Assembly (NCBI GenBank): GCA_937915765.1
Contig: CALGHE010000070.1
Coordinates: 1 to 38,617 of the forward strand
Length of the DNA: 38,617 nucleotides
Direction of reading: 5' to 3'
From: an uncultured Bacteroidales bacterium
Lineage (GTDB): Bacteria > Bacteroidota > Bacteroidia > Bacteroidales > Paludibacteraceae
Both the position numbers and the translations under genes were made by a program. The number at the start of each line of letters is the position of its first letter. Position 1 is the first letter of the stretch. Shown piece by piece: positions 1 to 7,742 of the stretch. A model generated the notes under the pieces. The model saw nothing but the letters and a program-made list of their open reading frames with translations. It made no database searches and was not told the origin of the DNA.

Positions 1-15
1 TAGAACTCGCCTTAA
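1..15 (+). repeat. Right end of a MITE-like inverted-repeat element, cut by the window edge
   Basis: The first bases, TAGAACTCGCCTTAA, match the right end of the complete element at 27377-27560 (TAGAACCCATCTTAA) and are the reverse complement of its left end (TTAAGGTGAGTTCTA). The rest of this copy would lie before the window. Positions 16-193 hold no gene or other structure that I can recognise. Confidence 0.5.
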
Positions 16-193
16 ACTATACGCTCACGGCTCTTTCATTTAAAAGTTCAGGTTTTTCGCCGTGCATTCTTTTTGCATAGAAGACCGTGCTAGTATTGCG
101 TCCTAAGAAAATTTTAAAAGGAAGAACCGAGGCTGTGCGTATGCTTTGTTTTTCTCTTCATTATTTACAACAAATTTTGAGGAGAAGGATAGT

Positions 194-454
194 TCAATAA
201 TCAGCATTGTCTTGAGTAAGATTTCTTTCCGGAGACATTGAGCCGGTTTTTATTTCATCTTTCAAGAAGGTGTAAACGTATAGAGAGCTTTGGAAATATA
301 GGCCGGACTCGCGATTGCATAATTTTGTGTAAACTTCAGAATTATATAATGCGTCAAGTGCTTCCGGGATTGTCATGCCAAAATCTTTTGAAAGCATATC
401 TGCCAAATCTGCCGATATTGCCTCTTTCATATATTGAAACTCTGTGTTTGTCAT
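194..454 (-). CDS. DUF3791-like small protein, third gene of the DUF3791-DUF3990 cassette
   Basis: An 86-residue soluble protein with no signal peptide or membrane segment. The residues around FGMTIPEALDALYNSEVY look like the helical core of DUF3791 proteins, which pair genetically with DUF3990. Its ATG overlaps the TGA of the DUF3990 gene in an ATGA arrangement, so translation is probably coupled. No Shine-Dalgarno sequence is visible ahead of this start. By position it could be an antitoxin, a second partner or an accessory subunit of the DUF3990 protein. Family membership is from memory of the sequence pattern; the function is inferred. Confidence 0.7.
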   Translation of the reverse strand: MTNTEFQYMKEAISADLADMLSKDFGMTIPEALDALYNSEVYTKLCNRESGLYFQSSLYVYTFLKDEIKTGSMSPERNLTQDNADY

Positions 455-918
455 AATATTATTAGGTGTTTAATAGCTTCTTCTGTTCCGAAATAATATT
501 GAAAAGTGATTCCTTTCAAATATTTCAGCCTATTCATAAATTCAGTTTTATTGATAGAACCGTCTTTAAGTTTTCTGATTTGAAGGCCAACCTTGTCGTC
601 CGCAATAGGGCCGAAGACGATATCGTAGTTTTCAGTGTTCCGACCTTCTCTGTTGGCAAGGACAAAATTAGCCCACTCTTCGGAATATTCATTAAACACT
701 TTCACACGCAGTTTTGTGCTGTGTATTACAGAATTATCAAATTCAAATTTTGATACAATGGGAGAGCCTCCTAGCATAAAAGATTTTAGGCGAGCCATGT
801 CCATTGCTTGTTCTTCGCTTTCAGATAAATAAAATCCCTTTCCAAAGTCTTTGTAAGGCTTTGATTTTTCAAGATCTATTTTTTCTATTGCAATGTTAGA
901 ACCATGGTATAGAATCAT
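451..918 (-). CDS. DUF3990 protein, probable ADP-ribosyltransferase-fold toxin
   Basis: A 155-residue cytosolic protein. The N-terminus has LYHGS (His5, Gly6), then DFGKGFYLSES (Phe25 to Ser34). This is the arrangement of the first two conserved blocks of ADP-ribosyltransferase-like folds: an H-G strand, then a G-F-Y-L strand followed by a helix. DUF3990 is, to my knowledge, grouped with that fold. Its start overlaps the upstream DUF3791 stop (ATGA), and a strong GGAGGTGA lies about six bases ahead of the ATG. Such a site is uncommon in Bacteroidota, so efficient coupled translation is likely. The third catalytic residue is not evident by eye. A toxin role is inferred from fold and gene arrangement; a regulatory modifying enzyme is the alternative. 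Confidence 0.75.
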   Translation of the reverse strand: MILYHGSNIAIEKIDLEKSKPYKDFGKGFYLSESEEQAMDMARLKSFMLGGSPIVSKFEFDNSVIHSTKLRVKVFNEYSEEWANFVLANREGRNTENYDIVFGPIADDKVGLQIRKLKDGSINKTEFMNRLKYLKGITFQYYFGTEEAIKHLIIL

Positions 919-1136
919 AACTCACCTCCGTTTCTTTTGCAATACATGGCAACACCGTCTACAGCATCGTCAAAGCTGAGGGTGTGTATTGCATTGTAAT
1001 TTTCCTCGATGAAAGTGATGCCTTTGTGTATGCGTATATACCGATAGGCTTGTTGCTCTGTTAGCCCAAATCGTTTGGCAAATTCATTAATCAATGCAAT
1101 TATATACTCAAAAACGTCTCTAGTATTGTGCTTCAT
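915..1136 (-). CDS. DUF3791 protein, first gene of the cassette
   Basis: A 73-residue protein whose FAKRFGLTEQQAYRYIRIHK segment is characteristic of DUF3791 and resembles a small helical DNA- or protein-binding unit. It is the promoter-proximal gene, as antitoxins often are, and its stop overlaps the DUF3990 start by four bases. The ATG lies some 20 bases after the predicted transcription start. The two DUF3791 proteins of this cassette (here and 194-454) are clearly divergent, so they are not a recent duplication. Its role as antitoxin or co-repressor is inference. Confidence 0.75.
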   Translation of the reverse strand: MKHNTRDVFEYIIALINEFAKRFGLTEQQAYRYIRIHKGITFIEENYNAIHTLSFDDAVDGVAMYCKRNGGEL

Positions 1137-1161
1137 ATTACATTGGTTTATATGCGTGGCA

Positions 1162-1169
1162 CAAAGATA
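1162..1169 (-). promoter_or_regulatory. -7 box of the DUF3791-DUF3990 operon
   Basis: On the minus strand this reads TATCTTTG, the Bacteroidota -7 consensus TAnnTTTG. The -33 element is not well conserved. It predicts a start about 20 bases ahead of the first ATG, making the three genes a self-contained transcription unit. Confidence 0.6.
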
Positions 1170-1323
1170 AGGTTATTTTCAGAACTATGAAATCTGTCAG
1201 ATGGCATTTCTTTGCAAGAAACGTGCTGTTGCGTTGTCTGGTACTTACAAATATAGGAAAGGCCACCTTTGTAAAATTAATTCAGGCAAAAATATTGCGT
1301 TTGTCTATTTTGAAGAAATTGTG

Positions 1324-1365
1324 TTTAGGTGGGTTCTATAAATTCATTTCGAGGAATTTCTGAAG
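1324..1365 (+). repeat. Single end of a MITE-like element (copy B)
   Basis: TTTAGGTGGGTTCTATAAAT and the following TTCATTTCGAG closely match the reverse complement of the right arm of the element at 27377-27560, including the ATTTCGAG segment beyond the shared core. No clear partner end follows; AATATTAGAA near 1400 is at best a degraded one. The rest of the gap 1137-1659 shows no gene, only AT-rich sequence and the tail of the hemW unit. Confidence 0.6.
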
Positions 1366-1659
1366 TTTTTGTTTTTTTGTGGCTAGTACAATAGGTCGAA
1401 TATTAGAAAAGGAATTATAATGAAAAGTGTATTTGTACATGTTGTACGGGAAGATTGATGGTTACATAGAGGAGGTGCATTTTGTAATCAGTGTTTGTGC
1501 ATCCTTCTGAGAGTGTCTGAGCGAAGGTTATTTTCGGCTTTCTCTCTAACAGATGTTTTGGATTGCCAGACAATAAATCCCTGCAGATGTAGTTGGAGAG
1601 CGAATTGTACAGTGTAAACACGAAATAGGCTGGCGAATGCAGCGTTGGGCGAGATGTTT

Positions 1660-2790
1660 TTATTCCACCCACATAAGTTCCGCCATTATGCCGTCGGAGA
1701 TGAATATGCCGTCTTCGGTTAGGCGGAGGTTGCCGTTCTTGTCTTCTAATGTGCCGTTTTTGAGGAATGTGGCGGCGCTTTTTAGGCAGAAGTCGCGCAT
1801 TTTTTCTCCGAACTTGGTCAGGAGGCTGTTTAGCGAGATGCCTTTTGCGGTGCGCAGCGATGTCATCACAAACTCGTTGTATCTGTCCGCTTCTGTCAAA
1901 ACCTCTGTTTCGCACGGGAACTCGCCTCTGGAGAGCGTCTCTATGTAGCCTCTCGTATCTGCAAAGTTCCAGTGCCTTGTGTCGCCGTCGAAGGAGTGCG
2001 CCGCAGGTCCAAGTCCGAGATATTTCGTGCCGTTCCAGTAAGAGGAGTTGTGCTTCGCCTCCAGTCCCGGTTTGGCAAAATTAGAAATTTCGTAATGGTC
2101 GTATCCGGCGGCAAGAAGCGTCTGTCTCAACGTCCGGAACATCTCCACGCTCAGCTCCTCATTAACCGGAGCAATCTTGCCTTTCTGAGCTTGCAGATGC
2201 AGCACCGTTCCCTCTTCATAAGTAAGATGATAAGAAGATATATGCGGAACGTCAAGAGCCACAGCCTTTTGCAGATTTTCATTCCAGCCCTCTATTGTTT
2301 GCGAAGGCAATCCGTATATAAGGTCTATGCTGATGTTCTCAAATCCTGCATCCTGACACCTCTTCACTGCATCGATGGCGTCTTGCGCGGAGTGTTTTCT
2401 GTTTATAGCGGCAAGTTCCGCGTCCGAAAAGCTTTGAATGCCGATACTGAGCCTGTTTACAGGAGTGTCTTTCAAGCCCTTCAGGTAGCCGTCCGAAAGG
2501 TTTTCCGGGTTAGCCTCCAGCGTGACTTCCGTTGTGTCTAGGTCGAAGAGAGCCGTCGCGCGGTCTGTCAGCCTTGCAATTTCTCCGCAGGTCAGCAACG
2601 AAGGTGTTCCGCCGCCAAAATAGACCGTTTTCACCACCTCGCCTTGCAAGAAATCCTTCCGCAGAACGAGTTCACGCTCCACAGCGCACAGATAAGCGCC
2701 GCGTAACGAATCGATATTGACCCGTGAGTAGAAATCGCAATAGTAGCACTTGCTTTTGCAGAAAGGCACATGAAAATACAATCCGGCCAT
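1660..2790 (-). CDS. hemW: Radical SAM heme chaperone HemW (coproporphyrinogen III oxidase-like)
   Basis: A 376-residue cytosolic radical SAM protein. The N-terminal LYFHVPFCKSKCYYCDFYS carries the CxxxCxxC cluster motif (Cys11, Cys15, Cys18) that binds the 4Fe-4S centre and S-adenosylmethionine, followed by GGGTPS. The length and the single-residue spacing after the cluster (CYYCDF) fit HemW, which delivers heme, better than HemN proper. I chose ATG 2790, whose A is also the last base of the lipoprotein TGA (TGATG); a GTG one codon earlier is possible. The one-base overlap with the upstream lipoprotein gene implies co-transcription. Confidence 0.9.
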   Translation of the reverse strand: MAGLYFHVPFCKSKCYYCDFYSRVNIDSLRGAYLCAVERELVLRKDFLQGEVVKTVYFGGGTPSLLTCGEIARLTDRATALFDLDTTEVTLEANPENLSDGYLKGLKDTPVNRLSIGIQSFSDAELAAINRKHSAQDAIDAVKRCQDAGFENISIDLIYGLPSQTIEGWNENLQKAVALDVPHISSYHLTYEEGTVLHLQAQKGKIAPVNEELSVEMFRTLRQTLLAAGYDHYEISNFAKPGLEAKHNSSYWNGTKYLGLGPAAHSFDGDTRHWNFADTRGYIETLSRGEFPCETEVLTEADRYNEFVMTSLRTAKGISLNSLLTKFGEKMRDFCLKSAATFLKNGTLEDKNGNLRLTEDGIFISDGIMAELMWVE

Positions 2791-3392
2791 CACTCTGCAA
2801 TGTTTTTTTCTGATAAGGAAGCCTCAATCTCTCTGTAAAAAGGAATGTCGTTACGTTTGAAACGCATCTGGCACTGAGCGTCGTCCACCGCTTTTCTCAC
2901 AGCGCTCATGTAGCCATCTATAGAGCCGTCCTTCTCCAGCAGCTCCAAAGTCTCGTCCCTTTGCAGATAAAGCACAAGTTCGTCGTTCTCTATCTTCACG
3001 TAAAGATACGGAGCGTAATATCCTAAAAACTCCTCGTCTTCCAAATGCAGGATATAGTTGTCTAACGTGTAATTGCTTTGTCTGACATACGGCGGCACGT
3101 CGTCAGAGTCAACTCTGACTCTGAAAACAACACCATCAGCGAAGTATAGATTAGTGCGAGCCGACTTCTCTTTCAGTTTGTTGTCAAGCTCGTCTCTGTA
3201 AGAATTCAGAATCATTGAATAAAAAGAGTTTTCAGCATCTATTATCGCATTTGTGCTATGAATTCCCCATCCGCCTTGCAAAGAACTTTCGCTCACCGCA
3301 GCTTTTTCGATTCCTGGCACATCCTCGTCTCCGCAAGATGTCACAAAAAGGGCAGAAAGGGCAGTCATAATAAGAGTAAACCAAATTCTCAT
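2790..3392 (-). CDS. Uncharacterised lipoprotein upstream of hemW
   Basis: A 200-residue protein from ATG 3392. The open frame extends 19 codons further up, but those residues precede a clean signal sequence and would place the start next to the promoter. MRIWFTLIMTALSALFVTSC is a lipoprotein signal with the lipid-accepting Cys at residue 20, followed by GDED, which suggests retention at a membrane. The mature part is mixed alpha/beta with many acidic residues and no enzyme motif that I recognise; it may belong to one of the DUF families common in Bacteroidales lipoproteins. Its link to hemW may be only transcriptional. Confidence 0.8.
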   Translation of the reverse strand: MRIWFTLIMTALSALFVTSCGDEDVPGIEKAAVSESSLQGGWGIHSTNAIIDAENSFYSMILNSYRDELDNKLKEKSARTNLYFADGVVFRVRVDSDDVPPYVRQSNYTLDNYILHLEDEEFLGYYAPYLYVKIENDELVLYLQRDETLELLEKDGSIDGYMSAVRKAVDDAQCQMRFKRNDIPFYREIEASLSEKNIAE

Positions 3393-3468
3393 AACCGTAA
3401 AATTTAAATTCCGCGTAAAAATACAACTTAAAGTTAAAAAACGAAGCAAAAACCCAAATCAAATTCTG

Positions 3469-3476
3469 CAAATATA
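3469..3476 (-). promoter_or_regulatory. -7 box for the lipoprotein-hemW operon
   Basis: Reads TATATTTG on the minus strand. The expected -33 position, about 20 bases further up, falls inside the left end of the adjacent MITE-like element (3478-3748), so that element may have supplied or replaced part of the promoter. Predicted leader of about 70 bases. Confidence 0.5.
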
Positions 3477-3477
3477 A

Positions 3478-3748
3478 TTAAAGGCAAATTCTATAAATTA
3501 CGATTTCAATTATTTTTGTCGTAAATTCCGTTTCGGATGTTTTTGAATTTATTTTACCTATCTTACTTATTTCCACTCAGTTACGATATCTGCATCGCTC
3601 ATTCATCTGCGTGTTACTTTTCTCGTCATGGCAAAGTTGAGACAATTTTCACATTGCTCATTTGGCATAACGCAAAGGGTTGCAGATATAATCACCTAAG
3701 AGAAAAGTTTTTTAAAATCACCTCGACCTAATTTATAGAGCGTCTTAC
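3478..3748. repeat. MITE-like element, copy C (about 270 bp)
   Basis: Left end TTAAAGGCAAATTCTATAAA continuing TTACG; the right end, read on the minus strand, is TAAGACGCTCTATAAATTAG followed by GTCGAGG. The ends are inverted copies of a shared CTATAAATTA core. The interior has no convincing ORF. It occupies most of the gap between the lipoprotein promoter and prfB. Other members lie at 12911-12994 and 27377-27560. Confidence 0.6.
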
Positions 3749-3764
3749 AAATGTTGTCCTGGGT

Positions 3765-3830
3765 TGCATTTTACGCAGTATAATTCAGTATCAGCCTGAA
3801 AAGCAGAAGGCGCAAACCGCATAAAATGCA
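3765..3830. repeat. Short inverted repeat downstream of prfB
   Basis: TGCATTTTACGC (3765-3776) is mirrored by GCATAAAATGCA (3819-3830), with 11 of 12 positions pairing and a 42-base spacer. There is no U-run typical of a terminator. It could be a second type of small element or a 3'-end structure of the prfB transcript. Confidence 0.35.
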
Positions 3831-3870
3831 GTTCACGCCAAATTCACAAATAATAAAAACGATCAAATCA

Positions 3871-4984
3871 TTACTCTTCGCCACCGAACTCCATCAGATA
3901 CGCTTTAATGAACGCATCAATGTCTCCGTCCATAACAGCCTGAACATTAGATGTTTGGTAGTCTGTTCTATGGTCTTTCACACGTCTGTCATCAAACACG
4001 TAACTTCTGATTTGCGAACCCCATTCAATCTTTTTCTTTCCAGCCTCAATTTTCGCGCTTGCAGCTCTTCGCTTTGCAAGTTCCTTTTCGTATAGCTGAG
4101 ACTTCAAGAGACGCATAGCGTTATCTTTGTTGCCGAATTGCGAACGGCTCTCGGTGTTTTCGATCACGATTTCTTCAGTTTCGCCAGTGTCCTCGTCTTT
4201 GTACAAGTAGTGCAGACGCACCCCGGTTTCCACCTTGTTCACGTTCTGACCGCCAGCACCGCTTGAGCGGAAAGTGTCCCATGACAAGTTAGCCGGATTG
4301 ACCTCCACTTCGATAGAGTCGTCCACCAACGGCACCACAAAGACGGAGGTGAAAGATGTCATACGTTTTCCCTGCGCGTTGAACGGAGATACGCGCACAA
4401 GTCTGTGCACGCCGTTTTCGCTCTTCAGGTATCCGTAGGCCATGTCGCCCTCAATCTGCAGCGTAACGGTCTTTATGCCCGCCTCGTCGCCCTCCTGAAA
4501 GTTTGTCAGCTCGCATTTGTACCCCTGACGTTCGGCCCATCGCTGATACATACGGTAAAGCATGCTTGCCCAGTCTTGCGCCTCTGTGCCTCCGGCTCCG
4601 GCCACAATCTTAAGAACAGCGCCCATCTTGTCTTCCTCTTTGCGGAGCATGTTCTTCATCTCGAGGTCTTCGGTGCAGGTGAGAGCCTTTTCGTAAACAG
4701 CGTCAACCTCGTCTTCTGTCATCGCCCCCTCTTTGCAGAAGTCAAAAGCGAGTTCCAGCTCGTTGCACACATCCTCCACCTCGTTGTAAAGTTCGACCCA
4801 TTTTTTCAGGTCCTTCACCTTTTTCATCTGAGCCTCGGCGCGCTTCTGGTCCTCCCAAAATCCGGGGTCCTGAGTTCTTAGTTCTTCTTCTTCAATTTGT
4901 ACTATCTTTGCATCGATGTCAAAGATACCTCCTCAACGCAGACTTGCGTTCCAACAAATTCTTCAGTTGGTCTATCGTTATCAT
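3871..4984 (-). CDS. prfB: Peptide chain release factor 2, expressed by programmed +1 frameshift
   Basis: RF2 recognises UGA and UAA and releases the peptide. The conceptual product is 370 residues: 21 codons from ATG 4984, a +1 shift at CTT-TGA, then 349 codons, which agrees with the usual RF2 length. The SPF codon-recognition tripeptide is near residues 199-201 and the catalytic GGQ near 244-246, close to the E. coli positions. A simple frame search gives only a 318-residue protein starting at an internal Met, so the gene may be annotated as truncated. It follows the acyl-CoA ligase by 44 bases. Promoter not identified; an AT-rich stretch precedes the ATG. Confidence 0.95.
4918..4933 (-). 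promoter_or_regulatory. prfB autoregulatory frameshift site
   Basis: On the minus strand: AGGAGG, TAT, CTT, TGA, C. The internal Shine-Dalgarno-like AGGAGG (4928-4933), slippery CTT (4922-4924) and UGA followed by C (4919-4921) form the classical RF2 frameshift signal. When RF2 is scarce the ribosome pauses at UGA and shifts +1 to read GAC, giving feedback control. Confidence 0.95.
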
Positions 4985-5028
4985 ATTATAAAATAAATTA
5001 TTAATTACACTTTAGCAACTTCTTTAAA

Positions 5029-6837
5029 CTACGAATACATCTCCTCTATCTCTTTTGCGTAGTGTTCATTTATCACTTTGCGCTTCAGTTTGAGCGTAGG
5101 AGTCAGCTCGCCGCTGTCGATGGTGAAAGGAGCTTTCAGCAGAGTAATCTTCTTCACCTGCTCATATCCGGCAAGGTCGGACTGTAGCGCCTTTATTCTG
5201 CCTTCGTAGAACTTTATGATTTTATCGTTGCTCAACAAATCCTTAAGCGAGTCGAACTTTATCTTTGCGTTCTGCGCATACTCTCTAAGCGAGTCATAAG
5301 CAGGGACAATCAAAGCCGACACAAACTTGCGCTGGTCGCCGATGGTGGCAACCTGGTCTATGTACTTGTCAACCACAAGTTTGTTCTCTATTTGTTGCGG
5401 AGCGATATATTTTCCGTTAGATGTTTTGAAAAGTTCCTTTATTCTTTCTGTTATATAAAGCCTGCCCTTCTCGTCAATGCGTCCGGCGTCGCCTGTTCTG
5501 AACCATCCGTCAATGAAAGCCTCTTTGTTAGCCTCCGGCTTATTATAATATCCGGACGTGATTGTTTTGCCTCTGAGCAATATTTCATCGTTTTCACCTA
5601 TCTTCACTTCGACCTCCGGCATGATGTCGCCAACAGACTGGACCGTATAGTCTCTGTTATGAGGGTTGAAGCAAGATACCGTAGCCGTGGACTCCGTAAG
5701 TCCGTAGCCTGCAACAAGGTTTATGCCCACGCTGTGCAAGAAGATGTTCATCTCGTCAACAACCTGAGAGCCGGCGCAAGGGAATATGTTTCCGTTTTCT
5801 ATGCCGATTGCCTTTTTCAAGATTTTGAACAATGTTGCAGACCAGAACTTATACTGTAGTTTAAGCATAGCCGGTGCTTCCAGATTATTAGCCTGATAGT
5901 CTATGTTGTAACGTTTTCCGACAGCGATAGCCCTATGCGCAAGTTTCTGCAGGAAAGGCGAGAAACTGTCTATCTTATCGTTCACGCCAGCGTAAACCTT
6001 CTCCCAGAACCGAGGGACGGCGCACATCGCGGTAGGCCTCACCTCTTTCAGCGTCTTCTGAATGTCGGCAGGGTTATGGTTCACATAGATTGTCATTCCC
6101 TTGTGCAGGCAATAGTAGGTCCATGCGCGTTCGAACACGTGGCTCAGAGGCAGAAAGCACAGAGACACGTCCTTGTCCGACACGTTCACAAGACGTTCGT
6201 CGTGAATCTTCATAGCCTGCACATAGTTATGATTATAAAGCATCACCCCTTTGGGCTCGCCTGTTGTTCCGGAGGTGTATATAAGGGTGGCGAGGTCGTC
6301 GCCATCCATACGTGCCTGACGGCCGGCAAGCTCTGTATCAGCAGACTCGGACTCTTCGCCATGAAGGAGGAAGTTTGCGTAAGATATAGACGAGTCCACA
6401 CCCCTCAAATCGACAGACGGGTCTATCGCGATGATTCTTTTCAAAAACTTAGAAGTTTTCATAACCTCGACAGCCTTGTCGTACTGATACTGCTCTCCAA
6501 CGAACAGCACACCGATTTCTGCGTCGTTCACAATATACTCTATCTGAGAGACAGACGAGGTTGCGTACATAGGCACAGCGGTAGCCTTGATGTTCTGAAG
6601 CGCAAGGTCAACAGTAATAATCTCATGCATGTTCTGTGAAAAGATGGCGACTTTATCCTTCTCCTTCACACCAATCTCGATAAGGGCCTTGGCCGCCAGT
6701 TTCACTTGCTCTGCAAGCTTGTTCCACGATATGTCGTCCCAGTTTCCTGAAACGTTGTTTTTGTATTTAAGGACAATGCGTTTTCCGTACTTTTTAGCGT
6801 TCAGAAACACCATTTGCCCCATATTGTTATATTCCAT
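5029..6837 (-). CDS. Long-chain fatty acid-CoA ligase (AMP-forming)
   Basis: A 602-residue adenylate-forming enzyme that activates fatty acids to acyl-AMP and then acyl-CoA. The P-loop-like motif YTSGTTGEPKGVML is present, as are GYGLTEST in the middle and GWFRTGDAGRIDEKG followed by RIKELFKTSNGKYIAPQQIE in the C-terminal lid domain. The length and the GK-Y-APQQIE lid place it among FadD15/FACL-type ligases, which have no membrane anchor. It begins 20 bases after rnc, and its position in the acpP-fabF-rnc transcription unit supports a lipid role. Chain-length preference cannot be read from the sequence. Confidence 0.92.
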   Translation of the reverse strand: MEYNNMGQMVFLNAKKYGKRIVLKYKNNVSGNWDDISWNKLAEQVKLAAKALIEIGVKEKDKVAIFSQNMHEIITVDLALQNIKATAVPMYATSSVSQIEYIVNDAEIGVLFVGEQYQYDKAVEVMKTSKFLKRIIAIDPSVDLRGVDSSISYANFLLHGEESESADTELAGRQARMDGDDLATLIYTSGTTGEPKGVMLYNHNYVQAMKIHDERLVNVSDKDVSLCFLPLSHVFERAWTYYCLHKGMTIYVNHNPADIQKTLKEVRPTAMCAVPRFWEKVYAGVNDKIDSFSPFLQKLAHRAIAVGKRYNIDYQANNLEAPAMLKLQYKFWSATLFKILKKAIGIENGNIFPCAGSQVVDEMNIFLHSVGINLVAGYGLTESTATVSCFNPHNRDYTVQSVGDIMPEVEVKIGENDEILLRGKTITSGYYNKPEANKEAFIDGWFRTGDAGRIDEKGRLYITERIKELFKTSNGKYIAPQQIENKLVVDKYIDQVATIGDQRKFVSALIVPAYDSLREYAQNAKIKFDSLKDLLSNDKIIKFYEGRIKALQSDLAGYEQVKKITLLKAPFTIDSGELTPTLKLKRKVINEHYAKEIEEMYS

Positions 6838-6857
6838 AAATATATATTTGCACCCCT

Positions 6858-7664
6858 TTATGTAAACTGAACGGCAGTTTTGCCGTTGTTGTTTTCGGGA
6901 TTATTGTTTCCAGCTGAAATGTAAAAGTCTCTGTTCTCCTTCACTCTCTTGAACGCCACTTTTGACGCCACCTGCTGAGACTCTTTTTTTGTGTAGCCTA
7001 CGCCTTCGCCGGCCTTGATGCCGTTCACTATGATTTGAGTTTGGAAGATTGGATTGTTGTCCTTGTCCAGACTCTCCTCAATGAGGTCAAAGACGAGGCT
7101 TGCCTTGTTCTTTTGGCTCCACTCTATGAGTCTTGATTTGAAATTGATTTCCTGACGAGCCAACTTATTGATGTTCAAATGTTTGGCTATAACAACGTCA
7201 GCAATAAACTCTTTGCATTTTTCATAGCCCCTGTCAAGGTAAACTGCGCCGACAAGCGCTTCGAGCGCATTGCCATATACGTTGATGTTGTGGGTGTTGC
7301 TTTTGTGAGACACAGAGACGTACTTGTCCAGCCCCATCTCCAGCGCAACTCTGTTCAAAGTTTCTCTCTGAACAATTTTCGCCCTCAAATTAGTGAGGAA
7401 CCCCTCTTTTTCCTTTTTGTATTTATAGTACAAAATATCCGCAACAACGGCGGCAAGCATGGCGTCTCCCAGAAACTCCAGCCTTTCGTTGTTGAGTTTA
7501 CGTCCGTGCTCGTCCTTTACAGCCGTTGACCTGTGTTTCAGGGCAAGTTCGTAGTAAAACAAGTCCTTAGGATAAAACCCTAATATGTCACGCAACAAAA
7601 GATAAGGCTCTTGACGACGGCGCGTCATGAAGAGCCTTACCTTTGATATCAGATTTTTAACCAC
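6858..7664 (-). CDS. rnc: Ribonuclease III
   Basis: A 268-residue endonuclease that cuts double-stranded RNA in rRNA and mRNA maturation. The signature NNERLEFLGDAML (59-70) supplies the acidic residues Glu60, Glu63 and Asp67; the second metal motif GNALEALVGAVYLD has Glu135. The C-terminal 80 residues form the dsRNA-binding domain, with KKESQQVASKVAFKRV near the end. Position 132 is Asn where the E. coli enzyme has Asp114. The gene lies between fabF and the acyl-CoA ligase, the same neighbourhood as in many Bacteroidales. Confidence 0.95.
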   Translation of the reverse strand: MVKNLISKVRLFMTRRRQEPYLLLRDILGFYPKDLFYYELALKHRSTAVKDEHGRKLNNERLEFLGDAMLAAVVADILYYKYKKEKEGFLTNLRAKIVQRETLNRVALEMGLDKYVSVSHKSNTHNINVYGNALEALVGAVYLDRGYEKCKEFIADVVIAKHLNINKLARQEINFKSRLIEWSQKNKASLVFDLIEESLDKDNNPIFQTQIIVNGIKAGEGVGYTKKESQQVASKVAFKRVKENRDFYISAGNNNPENNNGKTAVQFT

Positions 7665-7742
7665 TATCTTAGAATCCTTTTTTTTATATCTAAAATAATA
7701 TTATACCAACGAATCGTAAAAAAGAACCGTCAAAAAAGCTCT

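Noticed and set aside
1415..1915. A 166-codon Arg-rich minus-strand frame overlapping the end of hemW
   Set aside because: Its Arg/His-rich content is the out-of-frame shadow of hemW, and the tail in the gap has no support.
4405..4881. A 158-codon open frame on the plus strand opposite prfB
   Set aside because: It is antisense to the conserved RF2 reading frame, has no family resemblance and no promoter or ribosome site.
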